From assembly GCA_016801885.1 (NCBI GenBank), contig CM028889.1:13145001-13209000 (forward strand): a stretch of 64,000 bases of DNA, read 5' to 3'. Below, piece by piece: positions 10,901 through 25,100 of the stretch; the first letter of the stretch is position 1, and the number at the start of each line of letters is the position of its first letter. Position numbers and translations under genes: made by a program. This stretch comes from Toxotes chatareus. Lineage: Eukaryota; Chordata; Actinopteri; Toxotidae. Below the pieces are notes generated by a model, which was given only the letters and a program-made list of their open reading frames with translations, was not told the DNA's origin and made no database searches.

Positions 10901-13900
10901 TTCATTACCATGAACATGGGCACTGCAGTTTATTTTGATTCAGTCCCACATATACTGACCTGCCGGTGCAAATGCTCACTAGAGCACCAAGTAGGCTACA
11001 TATCAATCCGTGTCTGACAATAGACCTCAACAGTCAACGAAAGGGACTGGGGCTGAGAATTGCAGACAGGGTAAAGTCAGAAAATATCTTACCACAGCTG
11101 TTCTGGTGCGTTCAATTGTATCACACAGTCTTCACATATTTTAGCATCTACAGGTCCATAACAGCTGGGGTAAACATGCTGCAAAATCACAAAAATACCA
11201 TCACAAGTTGATGGGTATGATAAAAGAGGCTGGTTAGACTTTATATGCCAGATTGTTATTGACTGGATCAATATAGCATCAAAAAGTATTTTGTTTTAAC
11301 TATTTGGAGAAAGCTCTCCACCTTTTTAAACTGTTATGAAAATGATCAGTTAACGGTTAACCCAAGTGGCTTCCCAGCTACAGAGTATTTTATCAGGTAG
11401 TATGAAATATAAATGGAATCACTCTGGGGAAAAAAGGAAATAAACACTGTGTCTGAGTTGTTTTTTTGTATATTAAGGTGCTTCTGTTTCACCAATGAAG
11501 ACCTATCATTTATTAGTTGTCTCTAGGTCTATGTGGGTTGCTTGGCAACGGTGCTGGGTGCTGTGGAGGAAGGCAACACTGCAAACAGAGGCAGCTACAT
11601 CCAGCATGTTTCTGGATGTGTGAGCAGTGCTAGGCTGTCACGCCACACACTGTACGGTAATGAACCCCATTTGCTCTGTTGAAAAATGAGCAAATTTTTC
11701 TGGGAACGCAAAAGAATTCTCAGATCCACTAAACATGAATTCCTCAACGTGACGCAGACTTCACATGGTCGTTATGTGATGCAACAGTGAGGGAGGTTGG
11801 ACATATGTTGGCATCATTCCTCACAGCTTTCTGTATTGGCGACCACCCCCCCTGTCCACCCATGTTGTTTCACCACCCAGAAACATGTTCGTTCTCTTGC
11901 ATCAGATGTTGTATCTGAATGCAAGGAAATTGCTTCCTTACATCAACCTTTGATTGTGATCACTGAATATGTAGAGTCTTGTCTTGATGATGCAGAGATA
12001 TTTTTATGACTATGTATCTGCCTGGTACCTGGTGCAGGATTCTTATTAAGTGTGTGGGGCGAGTGCAACACAACATTTACTCTATATGGCAGCTGTCTAA
12101 AAAACAAAAAAACATGAAGTGCATTAACACAACATGGAAATACTGTACATATAAATACAAACTGCAGACAAAATACAAAACTGGAAACTGGATTCCCATA
12201 CTTTAGCAGCCACAATAAAAATGGCTCGATCACCTTTAAGCTTAAGCCTCAGTGAGCTGTAACTAATGATCTGATGACCTCAGGCGGCTCCTGATGTCAG
12301 TAGATTACCATGACGTAACCTGACCGTGCACATGTCAATGCAAATGTGAGGACAGTTTTTATCTCCAACCATCTCCATCAGGATTTGAGATACAGTGAGC
12401 AGAAGGTTTGCAAAACAGGAGTGAATCAAACACTTTCAGAACTACATAAAAGTCAGGCTGAAAGTTGAAAGAGTTAAAAGTGACCGAGGATGAAGAGAGT
12501 CCATATAGTCTTTCACTTATGAGACCAGGCTGTCTGAGGTTTGTTTTTGGAAATGGGGACACAACAACATACTGTTGATGCCAGAGACCACACAAGAACA
12601 AATGGACCCAATAACATTTTCACATTCAGAATTTGTTATAACCAGGGGGTTTAGGTGATAATCATCTACAAAGCACACATACAGTTCTCCTCACGCTGTA
12701 AACACATCAGTTATAAAGCACATAGGTCCATATGTTTTTTAATATATTTACGTAAATTCCAAAAGTTAGGACCCTAGTTGTAAGAATACACTCCTTGTAA
12801 CTTAGAATTGACCTCTTAACAAAAGTACTGGATTTAATAATGTTTGCAGAGCAACCAACCACCTATATCACTTGAAAAAAATAGGGAATCCAAATAAACA
12901 AATAAGATTCTTAGATTTTGTTTTCTGCAACAGATTCTGCTTTCCTCTTACAGTGTACTGTGTACACAATGCATGATTAAAATACATTCTTACATGCTGG
13001 GTATACATACACGGTGTTAACACAAGAGGTGCAATGTGCTGTGGAATGTACCACTGTTTAAAAGTTTGGCTGGGGTCCTCCCTCTACCAGACTCCTTATG
13101 GTATAACCCAACAACATCTTAAGCTGCTTTCAGGTTCTGTAGGAAAGTGCCTCCATAGTATGAATGCACACGGGAATGAGGTAATCGTAAATGAAACGAG
13201 TTTCTATGGCAATGGTTCTGACTATTATTACACTTTGACCTGTTATTATGCAGGTTTACACCACAACCAAAGGCTATATCAGGGGTTGTATGATGAAAAT
13301 TTCTGATCCTAACTTGGATCCTAATATTGCTGTCATCACATATCACATTTTTTTAAAGGCATTAATTGCTCTTTAAATACTCTTTGGGACCCCTCAAAAA
13401 TGTAATGCAATAGAATCTTTACAAAATAAAATTTCAAGTTCAAACAGTGAATTTCACACAACCTGCTTCAAAAAGTCTCTAAGTGTGCAGGTCAGTATAC
13501 AACTTGGCATAGTGGCTTTGAGGTAACATTTTTGGACAAGCACGGCACCATCTTGGAGTTAGTACCTTTATCCTAGGTAGGCTTTACATAACAATACATC
13601 TCATTATTAATGAGACCTTAATACTTTTAAAATACAATTTAGTCTGTAAAATAAAGCATTACAGATGGATAATTATACAGAATCCAGTGAGTCAGTCTCA
13701 AAAGGGGACTGGCAGAAAATATATATTATCATAACTAGGGCTGCATCACAGTTTTTAGTTACTGATTTATTTGTAGGTTTAAGTTTTAAACAGTTGTATA
13801 AATATGCATTTCCATTGTACCCTCACAGAAGGGGATAACCTCACTAATAACTTAAGGTGTGACCCTTCCCAAGATCAGCAACAGAGCTATAACTATCTCC

Positions 13901-16104
13901 ACCACTCAGAGCTTTGTGTTCAAACTAATGTTGCCTATTAATAGTCAAGATGTAAACTAGAGAAAAATTCTTTAAAACTGGCTATGTTCAGCTTTTAGTG
14001 CTTTTGTAGCACTTGTGTAACGTAGGAGTCAGTGTGGTATGGAGCTTGGTTTCACTCCTACAGTCCTGAGCAACCTCAGTGTTTTGCTCTCCTTTGAGGG
14101 GCGATCATAGCTGTAACAAAGTCTGTCATTGAGTTTACCCTCTGTTAAAGCAAGGTGAAAACCCTCCCGCTGAAAGATAGTGTTTTGCCTTAGCCTTAGT
14201 AGTGCCTTAGTCTTTTTTTCTGTTGATCAGTTTTGTTGGCAGGACTCCCACACGCATTTTCTTTATAATGATAGTTTTCGATAATCGATCAAAGTGTAAG
14301 TCACTGATCAAGCATTTACTGGTTTACTTGTTTTTGAAATGTTTGCTAGTTCCAGCTTTGTAGATTTCTAGATTTTATGCTTTTTAATAATTACCCATAA
14401 TATCTTAGGGTTGGTTGGACAAAACAAGACATTTGAAGAGTTGACGATGGGTATTCATAATCGAAAACGTAACTGTCATAACTGCAGCACATAATATTTT
14501 AATGGTAATGGTTAATTGTGGCCTTACGCCTGGGTGGAGTATTTGCAGCAGTGTGAAAGCGGAGGTAACAAGCAGCACTTGAACGCAGCATCAGGCTCCA
14601 GCTTCCTCACACGGACGCACACGCAACCAGCAGAGTCTGTGTGGCCAAACTAAAGTGTGCTACAGCTCTGTGAACGGTGCTACACACCTAACAAACCGAC
14701 ATGGAGGTGATGTTTCGGGAACAGGACTACAACCAGAGAGGAGCCCGGAGGATGTAACAGCAGCCCCGGTGCCTGTAACAGCAGCCCCGGTGCCTGTAAC
14801 AGCAGCCCCGGAGCCGTTGGGAAACACTCGGGGTGAACACAAAAGGAACCGCCGAGAGGGAGAGACGATGGTGGGGAGAGCAGCAGCAGCAGCAGGAGCA
14901 GGAGGAGGAGGTGGAGAAGGGGGAGCGGGTTTCTCGTCAACCCCAGCTTCAGTTTTCTGAAATCAACATTAACTTTGAAACAGGGTTTTTCAACAAAAAT
15001 CCCCCAGCATGTCGGATCCGAGTCACTGGTCTGCTGTGCCGGGGCAGAACAAGTCCCATTTTGTTCCCGGAGCTTTGCTCAAACGCTCAAAAAGGTAGTT
15101 ATCAAGAGTTGGGTTCTGGGGGCTAGGCTAGTTTAACTGTTTATATTGGCTTTAGATGTGTTAAAATCCCATCATATAGCTTTTTTTAATCGGTGGTAGG
15201 TGGTTCCCATTTAATGTTAATGCTTTCATGGGGCTTTCTTTATGTTAAAACAAAATAAGCTAGCTCGTCTGTGCTCCTCTCAGAAAGCCGCTCTAACGTT
15301 AATCCCGCGTTTGCTCAGTATAACGCTGGAGTTAGCGTTTATACACCGCTTTTGTCCAGAAAATAACATAACTGAAAACTGATACCACAATTTGCTGACA
15401 TTTGCTGTAAAAATGAATATATTCTCAAATGAAATGCCTCAAATATCAGACACCAAATTCAGTTTTCATTGTAAAATTGAATGTAACATTGCATCAGGTA
15501 TTTTAAAAGCCGAGCTTTGGCTAGGTTCAGGTTACATTTGGCACGTAAAAACTGTGGATCTTCTCATAGTATCACAGCAATGGAGGTTAAATAAATACAG
15601 TCAAAGGGTCTTTTATGTGAAGGCAGGCATATTTGCACGTCTGTGTTTATACTGGTGGCTGTTGACTGTGATTATGATGACTGACTGGAGGTCTGTCGTG
15701 TTTACTGACAGCTTTTAACTGTCTGATTCAGGCTGTGCCACTGAGCTGAACCGTGGTGTGTCCGTTGTGGACTATGGCTTGAAGTTGGCCTCTTCACATC
15801 GCCTTTTTTGTCTAACCAACACTCTGAAACCCAAAGCTATGAATTTTTCTATAAAGCAAGACAAGGAAACAAGCAAATTATCACATTTGAGAAACTGGAA
15901 ACCATTAAACGTTTGGCAGTTGTGCCACTATCAGAATAGCTGTGGATTAATTTTCTGTTGATAGATTAATTGCCTCATTGTCTTGGCAACATTGTGAAAT
16001 GTTCACTTTGGTGTCACAGTAAAATCTGCTAATTTCAGTGTTATTGGCTAAAGTTTGCCCCTTCTTTTCAGGACCAAAGGATTATTAATTGCTCCCTCCC
16101 TCCC

Positions 16105-16144
<40 letters not shown>

Positions 16145-19100
16145 TGCAGACATCTGTGGCTTAGGCTGGGCCTGTTGTTGCTGTCAGTGCACACACACTC
16201 CCTTCAGCCTTGAATCTGTTGATAAGAGGTTTCCTCTTTGTATTTTGGCCAGCATCAGTTTTCCCTCTTCATCTGACATGCTGGTGTGTCGTGTATATGC
16301 CTGCAGATTAGAGTTGTAGTTACATAAACATGTCTGAAGGCAGAGCTGCTCTGAAGGCGGAAATAATCTCATCGGTTGAGTTAAATCTCAGTGGGCAGTG
16401 ACGATGAAATCGCTTTTCTTCACATTAAGTATCATAAGCCTCATCTGCACTAGACCATAAAGTGTGTGTTTCTGTTAACCGCAGAAACTGTCAGTGTGCA
16501 AAGGATAATGTCATTCTGTCCGTCACACAAATGCATTGCTCCTAGTTGCTTACGATGTGAATATGATAACGACAGATGTCTCCCGCACATTGGCACTGAA
16601 AGCTAAAAACTGCATTAGTTTCACCATAGAGGTGAAATACTACAAATATAATGCAAATAAAAAAAATGGAATATTGGTGTTTGGCTATACAGTGTGATTA
16701 ATAATGAGGCGTGTTCAGCTCACAATACCAGTCAAAAGCAGCATTAGTGTTATGATGCCTATAGTGTAGGTCAAGTTTGCGACAAATTTGTGTAGTTGTT
16801 TACACCGGATTGTCAAGTGTAGTTACAGGAACATATTCTGATGCTGACTGACAAAGACAAGAAGCAGAAGAGGAGCAAGCCGATATTATGAAACCTAGAA
16901 GCTTATAACAATAACATAAACTTAACCATCAAAATCTACAGCCGTCAGCTTAAGACAAGCTGGTTTGCGCTCTGAGTAAAAAACAATCTTTTCAAAACCT
17001 TTGTCCACGCTGAACTAATTTAAATTTCATTTTCTTCCGTTTTCTGTCTTTCACTATTAGGCCTAATAGCTTTTCTTTACCATGTAATGTGAAATCCCTG
17101 CCTTCAAAATGAACTGTGGTAACTAGTGCTAAACAAATAAAAAAAACTTTAGGAAACAATTTGAATAAATAAGGAAACATAAAAACTGGACATTGCTGTT
17201 TGTTTTCACCACTCCCCAGTTTATACCCAGCCTGCTTTCACTTTGCGCACAAACACATGTGCTTTTGTGTTATTCAGACTTATTTCTTGAACTACAATAG
17301 TCAGATGTTAATGGATCGCATTTTGCTACCTTAGAGGTCAAGTGTTGTCTTAATCTGTCCAGTGTTACACTGTCATAAGTTCTTGTGTCCTCAAGCTGCT
17401 GCTCAATACACATATAAACACACACTTAGACTTAAACTCAGCTTAAAGGGATATACCACATTTTTTTTCCCAAGATAAGCTTATTGTTCATATAAACTGC
17501 AAAGTAGATGACTTGAAGTACAACTAATATAAACAAGATAAATCTGCCTTTGTCAGATTGATTGAATTTCTTATATTTCATATTTAGAATCCACACTTTA
17601 TCAAATAAATACCTCCAACAACAGTAGGTTGGACTTCTTATTTTGGAGAATTTGTGTTGCTCAACATTGTGCACACCAAAGCACGGAGCACGTCTGTGAC
17701 TCATGTTATACAGTTGTGTTGGCACATGGACGATTTAAGTGTTCATGCTTTATCACTTGCCAGGCTACTTAACCTGGGAAACAATGTCTTAGACTGTTGA
17801 GGCTTATTTTCTAATAATTACTTTTTAATGGTGAAATTCTCCTGTGGCGTTACAAGAGATTTAACAGGCCCAAAGAACGTTGACAGTCAGAATACAAACT
17901 ACCACAGAAACATGTTCATACAAATTGTGATGAGACATGCATATGAGTGATGCGTGTTGAGACTTTCAGCCCACTGAATCTTTTTTTCTCCTTTCTTGTT
18001 TGTGCTCCAGTTGTCGCAGCAGCAACAGGAAGAGCCTCGGCGTCGGGACGCCATCGCCCACGCTGTCCCGGCCGCTTTCTCCGCTCTCTCTCCACACCGG
18101 TAAGATCCGTTTCAGTGTTTTGTAACCTTTAATCCCCACAGGTTCCAACATGAGCATTGCTGCTAAAAATGCGTTAGAAAAAAAACAACACGTTAGTATT
18201 GGCATTGGCTCAAGTTTGCCAGCGCTAGTAATCCAGCAATGTTCTGTGTTGGCGAGTCAAATAGATCCAAGTGCTCATAGCAGCTAGAGTACTTTTGTAG
18301 CATTGTGCAGTCCTGCCTCAAAAAAGTATAAAGTGCCGTGTGGTGTCTTGGCATTTAATTAACCTCTGCACTTGACTTTCTGCTTCATATTTAACCCGTG
18401 CCCTGCAGAAACACGTCCACACCAACGCAGCCCATTGTTTTGTTATGCTACACTGCTCTTGTCAGACTGAGTGAGCTGTCAGAGGGGTTGGTGGCATCAG
18501 GTGGTTGGTGGTCAAACCAAACTGATTCCAGCTCTTGTAATTTAAATTTAGCAGGACTGACTCGTTGGTGCTCTTGTGCATGTCCATACTGTTTAAGCAC
18601 AGACTGAGATGTTGAGAAATTAAAATATTAGTCCAGGTCAAATACTGATCCTCATGGTGTCACACTCAACACATTCAGGTGTCTTGGTTATCTCATGACA
18701 CCCCGTGATGAAATGAAATGATGAAATGATGAACTTCAAACAGGCTTGATGTGAAAACACACTCACCACTAGACTGCCTCAGCAAATCACATTTCCACAG
18801 TTATTTAAATGTAGAATTTAGCAGGATGAAAACATAACATTTCACTGTTTGATTCATAACATTTCATACAGTTGCAAATGAGCACATCAGTGTTTCTCAT
18901 GTAGCGTGCTGCTACAGTATCAGCTCCTCTCACGTTATTGTTTGTAAGCTGTAGGGCACCTTGCCTGCCCACACACTCACTAATACAAGATTAAGCTTGT
19001 TCAACTCTTAACTTGTAAGCCGCACCACAGCCAGTGTCTGGTTGGCACTGTGGAATATTCAGACATATTTAGATGACCTGGAGGACACCTGCTCTCAAAC

Positions 19101-22100
19101 AATAGCCGTTAACAAAGTTCCCAACCAAGTCTTAAAAATTATGACACATTGGGTTTGTCAGAGGGAGTCACTGTTACTATTACTGCACAAAATACACAGT
19201 GAAAAATTAGCATAAATGATGGCTTAATACCATTTTAGTGCAGAATTGTTATGGTGTTAATTGGGAGGGAACAGGCAGAAGGGAACAAAGCAATTTGTGT
19301 AACATGAGCCAGAATTTGGTCAGCCGACTCAAGAAATTCTCACTTTGTTGCAGAGTTATACTGCCGATGGGTATAGAGGTGAAATTAAGAACAAAGACTG
19401 AATCCATTAACACGTCATTTTCTTTATTCAGCAAGACAAATACCTTTTCACTTTATCTAGTTTCACCAAACAGCTTCAAATACCCAAAGGAAATTGCCTG
19501 TAAATATGAAAATAATTCCTGTGATTACAGCCCGACTGATACTGAATTTGTGAGCCAGATATTGACATTGATATTTGGGAGTTTAAAAAAATCTGATGAC
19601 AATAAATCAGCAGATTGAAGAGACCCAAGTGCAACAAGTGTTAAGATAACTGAAAGGCAGGAAACGTCTAAATGGTTGGCATCCTCCTCCTGCCTTTTGA
19701 ATCAACAATAGCGTGTACCTTGTAAGCCTCTTAATGCCATGAAGCAGCTGCACTCTATGAAAAGAGTTTTGCTCAAGAGCTCTTCATTGCTGCATCATGT
19801 GAGTGTGCTCCCTTTTGAACTCAATCAAGCCGAGGATTATCTAATCACAGAGAACTATCAGGCTCTAATTGGGTACTCAACCACTTTCATGTAGACGAAC
19901 CACAGTCTCTAGTGTACCCAGACCCCCAGACTCTGGTGAGACCAAACTGCATGAGGCTTTCCCCCTTAATTAAGAGTCTGCTTGGACAGGTGCTGAAATA
20001 TTTGGAAATGTAATTCTAAGTTGATACATTGGACCTTTCTGAGGTGCTGGTTAATGCTGCTGGGTTTTGTAGTGATTGAGAGTTCCTGCAGAGACATGAT
20101 GTCATCCGTTTCAGAAATTTTCCACTCGTAAATGCAACCATATGGTCACCTCTGTTCTGTTATCATAAGTTTATTATTACAGTCGCAAATAGCACAGGGA
20201 GTACCTTTGTCTTTCTTCTTTCAGCCGCGAGCAGCCCTCTAGACAGCCCCCGAAATGTGTCGACCAGTGCCTGCCTCAACTTTCCATTTGCCCGAAGGTA
20301 AGCCAGCATTGTTCTTTTGAATTCTTTCTTCTTAGAGTAATATATTTGCTCTGTCACAAACTAAAGCATCGCAACAGTGGGCTTTCATCAAAATGTGTTT
20401 TTGACAAAGCCTTATTATGCAACCTGCCTTGTATTTAATTTGAACACTTAATGAAAGGATAGCTATTTTTTTTAGTCAGTAATTTCCTAATAATTTAGAA
20501 AGTTTATTAGAAACAACTGTATAATTTGGTCCAAATTATAGGGAATTTTCTTGTAGTAAAAGTTCACTTTAAACCCAAATAAACATTCATTATTTATTTT
20601 TTAATAAACATACATTTATTTTCCATGTATGTTGAATTGTATACTTGCCTGCAGACAAATTTTATAGTTCAGTTCAGCTGACCTCTTGCGCATGGGCTAA
20701 AAGACTCTCTAGGTTACACTGCTGTAAAGAGTGTATCTGTTTCCCTATAATTAAGTTCAGTTTTCCCTATGAATAAATATACTTCTTGGAAGTTATTTTG
20801 AAAAATGTGGATAATTACAGACCTGTCAATTAAAGCATTGACATGCTGCATAAAGAGGTTTTAATTTGAGACTTTCTCATGCTGTTTTGCACATGAATAA
20901 CTATAGTTTTCGGTCAGTGGCAGTGCTTACTTTAGCTCTTCAGTGAGCGAGAGAGTACACAGAGAGTGATGATATCATGAACCGGAAACATTGGCTGCAG
21001 TTTATCTATTTATCTATTTGGCATCCCCGAGCAAGGCACTGTATTAATATTTTAAAAAAAATTGGATTTAGTTGATCAAATCCTGTTGAGGTTCCCAGAA
21101 AGATTTGGCCTGTACATCATGATTAATTAAAATTACAGGAACTTTTGATTCCTGAATCTATTTGACTGTTTACAGTCCCTGGGCATTTGTAATTTAACCA
21201 AATGAAGCCAAAAACAACAAAAAAAAAAACAAACCAAAAAATAAATAGATCTAATGATCTGAGGGTTTCCTGTGAGATTCAGTGTGTTGGCTGGGACAGA
21301 GGCAGACAGTCTGGAAGCTGAAGAGAAACAGCAGCAAGGTGACTGAGGCTGACTCAGCCTAGAGCGTTCACGCGCGCACTCACACAGACACACACACACA
21401 CACACACACACACACCTCCCCCGCCAGGTCTTCTTACAGCCAACTCCTCCTCAGCAAGATGAGTGCAGTTAGATAGAGGGTACCCCGAAGCCCACTCACA
21501 CATCATCCATCCGACAGGTGAGGCGGCACCTTGAAGACACCCAAGAACAGTTGTTAAAAACTTATGAGCTGTTCAGGTGCTTTGTCTTTAAACACGATAG
21601 GAACAAGAAAGAAAAATGACTCCTGCTCTGAGAATAAATTATTGCTGGCATCGGTCTAAAGCACATCGTAGCTTACTGTCAAAATTAAAAGTAGTATATA
21701 AACTTTTATTCTTTAAATATTTAGGTTTTGCATGTTCTAGTTGTAGTGTTGTAACCCATCCGAGACTATGGTTCTTTAACTTCAGTTTCATTTGCACAAA
21801 ACGTTCAGTGGCCCTCATCTTATCTTGAGATAACTATGTGATCACCCATGCCTTCTTAATTTATTTAGCTGATTTTGGTGAGCCTGTCCTGGTCTTAAAC
21901 ATCCCTCTTTGAGCTTGCTGACTCAGACTATCACTGTAAACAATTTTTGTGCCTAATTTTGAATGCGATGGCACTGTAGAAGCGTTCATTCAGCCTGTGA
22001 GTTTCCTGTGGGAGTTCTTTGTGTAAAAACGTAACTATTGCCCTTGCTTGCAAACAGCATGCCAAAATAGTACAATAAAACTCAGCCCTTATTTTTATTC

Positions 22101-25100
22101 AGTTACAATGTCCTTTTTCTTGCTTTTGCAAAATCCAAACTGCATACACTAAAGTAACTAGATCCTTTTGCTGGACATGCTTTGAAGTGAAGATTTGTTT
22201 CTGTTATGTAATCTATATCCTCAAATTAATTTAGTTTGGTTGCTACTCCTTGTATCTGGACAGATGAAAACTGGCAAGCAAGGCAGCATTGTCAGTTCTA
22301 ATCCCTCAGCTGAATGCCAGGGGTCACAGGATCACTTGTGCAAGATTCCCAAATCTCACTGAAACTCTTTCTTTGCTTTTCTCTTTCTCTCTGTTGCTGT
22401 CGTGATCTCAGTCACTTGGCTCGCGCCGACAGGTAGCTTCTTTTTACGTTCTTGCACTCTTTCTTTTTGTTTTTCAAAATTATCCTCCTGGGGGAAAAAA
22501 AAAAGGTCTGGTAACATGAAGGTATTGATTGATTTTCTGAAGCATTGTGTAAAGCAGAATGCTGAAGAGTTGCTATGAATAACACAGAGAACCCTGTTGT
22601 ATATGATTTGGGAAAAAAAATACATTAATTTCACGCTCTCATAGTCACAGAACTCCTACGTTGTCTGTTATGTAAGGAGTTTCACATATGAAATGCTAAC
22701 TAATGCCTGTTTGGCTGGGGCTTATGTAACTCGCATGTCCGTTTCTCTCAGAGCTGAGGGCCGGAGATGGTCCCTGGCATCCCTTCCCTCGTCTGGCTAT
22801 GGAACCAACCCACCGAGCTCCACTGTCTCGGTAAGTCACCCCAAACATTGACACCGTCCTCCCTGGTAGAGACACGTCAGGCAGGCAATTCTAACACCTC
22901 ACTCAGCCCAAATAGCACATTCTTTTATGCAAAATGGAACAGAGAATGCCAAGACAAAGGTGACAACCCACTAATTGTTTTCCTCTATCATCTGCTTGAA
23001 TGAGTCATTCTCTCAGTCTGTGGAACTCAGTGTTATAAGTAATACACACAGTCTGTGTGTATGCATGTTAATGAAGAGATGAAACAAAGAGTGTGTGTGT
23101 GTGTGTGTGTTATTAGATTAGATTCTTCAAGTGACATTATTTTGTGACTGCCTTTCAACAAAACATCACATCACATATTTGTCATATTAACAATGTGCTG
23201 AGACCTTGCTTATTATTTTTTATTAACATCACATTATGTTAACCTGGCCTACAATGTGATGTTGTTTTTGCTGACTTGAAAGCAGGTTTACAGATTGCTG
23301 TACACACATTTTGGGAGATAAAATGTCAAAATATACAGAATGTAAACATCTTAAGGTCTAACGTCTTTCATAGCAAAATCATTTTGAAGTAGGTTTTGAC
23401 ATTATTATTATTATATATCACACATCTTACTTTAGAATAAAGTGCAGAGTCTGTGGTGAAAGTCTGCCATGTGGGCCTATTATGAGGAAGTTTATTGGCT
23501 AGAGCGGGTAGGGGCCCAGAGGTCAGTGGGGACAATAGGGCTCTTCAGCAGTTCTCACTGCCCTCTTTATACTGAGGCATTAGAAAGAGACTTCACAGAT
23601 GCTGTCCCTCTGGTCGTCTTCTGTTCAGGACACATGGGCTGCAAAATGGAACAGATTGCCGGCAACGTACACCGCGTCCTGTTTAGTTTGAAAAGAGTTT
23701 ACTCAGAGCCTCAGTAGACATGGAAAATAACTCCTTTGTGGAAAAAAGCTTGCCTCTGTGGGCTTCATTACTGTTTACACCATCACCTGAAAAAAAAAAA
23801 AATCCAACCGACATGATTAGCTGGAGAGGTGTTAAGTTCTCTTTTGACAACTGTTCTAAATTCATACACCAGCTAAACACGTGTGCCTCATTGAAATCCT
23901 CCACAGGTGTATAATCAGTTGGTCGGGCTTATGTTGGCTTCTCGTTGGCACAGGCTGTACTACGCTGCTGTCGTCACAAACTAGAAAGTAAATATGAATA
24001 TGTGAATGGAAAATCCTCACTTTAACAGGCAAATGCTGGTTGAAGGTGTGATATGGAGTAAATTATATTTTTAAATAAACCATTACCTTTACATATACTT
24101 GTTGAGAAAACTGTCAGCTTCTTGATTTTTAGGGGCAAACTCACAACACAGGAGCCAAGCACAACTTTATAGCTTTTGCTCTTTTCTGACTGCCCTGTTT
24201 CAACTTCAGGTTTGGTTGCTAACTTGTCTGAACACATGTTTGTGGTCTTTTAAACAGAGTTATGCCTCTGAAAATTCAGGACTGAAGAGTAGCAATGTCC
24301 TCTTTGCTAGAGGAAGTAGCACGGTTTACTGGGACTCTAATCTTGAGTTTGACCAACACAAAATTCTACATATAGAACCGTTTAAATCTGTCTTTGGCTC
24401 ATCTTGTTCTTATTAATCATCCGTTTTGGCAGCTGGGCCTGGGTTAGTTATGTTGATCTTTTGAACAAGACGTGTTTTATTCTGACTTTCTTTTCCTTGT
24501 CTGCAAGGAGATTTGAGTCTTTGTGATTTAAGGCCTGTATCCTGTATCTGTATCTTTTAATAGAGATAAACAAAATGATTCAACTCTCAATTATTTGTCT
24601 CTTTGTGTTGAGAAAAGGTCACAGTCAAAATAATCTGTTTTGTTTTAGGTAATTTAATTTAGTTTCATTTTTTTAAAATGCCAATTTCTGTTGTCCACCA
24701 GATATGAAATGAAGGTCCAAAATAAAAATTGCAGTGACGTTTTTATTCTGTATGCTTCAGAACTTATCAGAAGAATTATCATTATTATCATTCATTGTAA
24801 TTATCAAAACAAAAGATGGTAAATGTTGCTTGTGTGGGTGTGTTTGTGTCTGCAGTCGTCCTCGTCCTCTCAGGAGCGTCTTCACCAGCTTCCCTACCAG
24901 CCGACACAAGATGAGCTGCACTTCCTTTTCAAACACTTCCGTAGCACAGACAGCATGACCGATGAGGATGGACGGCCCTCGACTGTCATACGACCTCGGT
25001 CTCGGAGCCTCAGGTACCTAATGCTGATTTCACATCGCACCTCAAATGAGCCTTGTTGCCAGATAGGTTGTTTTCTTCTATAATGCAACATATTTTAGGA

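Larger units (their letters stand above)
14520..15008 (+). promoter_or_regulatory. mast3: Downstream mast3 promoter / 5' UTR (CpG-rich)
   Basis: GC- and CpG-rich DNA inside an otherwise AT-rich intron leads into the ATG at 15009. It contains a 21-nt tandem repeat, a run of CAG/GGA triplets and two upstream ORFs. No TATA box is obvious. The position next to a first exon that fits the MAST1/MAST3 start pattern supports a promoter. Confidence 0.6.
15095..18010 (+). other. mast3 intron (2.9 kb)
   Basis: Contains a repeat related to the 'gacaaaacaagacat' family (about 15795-15985), a (CA)n tract, and no supported exon. Confidence 0.5.

Noticed and set aside
14655..14960. 101-codon frame with a VTAAPVP repeat
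   Set aside because: It has no ATG until 14868 and the repeat comes from the 21-nt tandem array; treated as leader sequence with a uORF.
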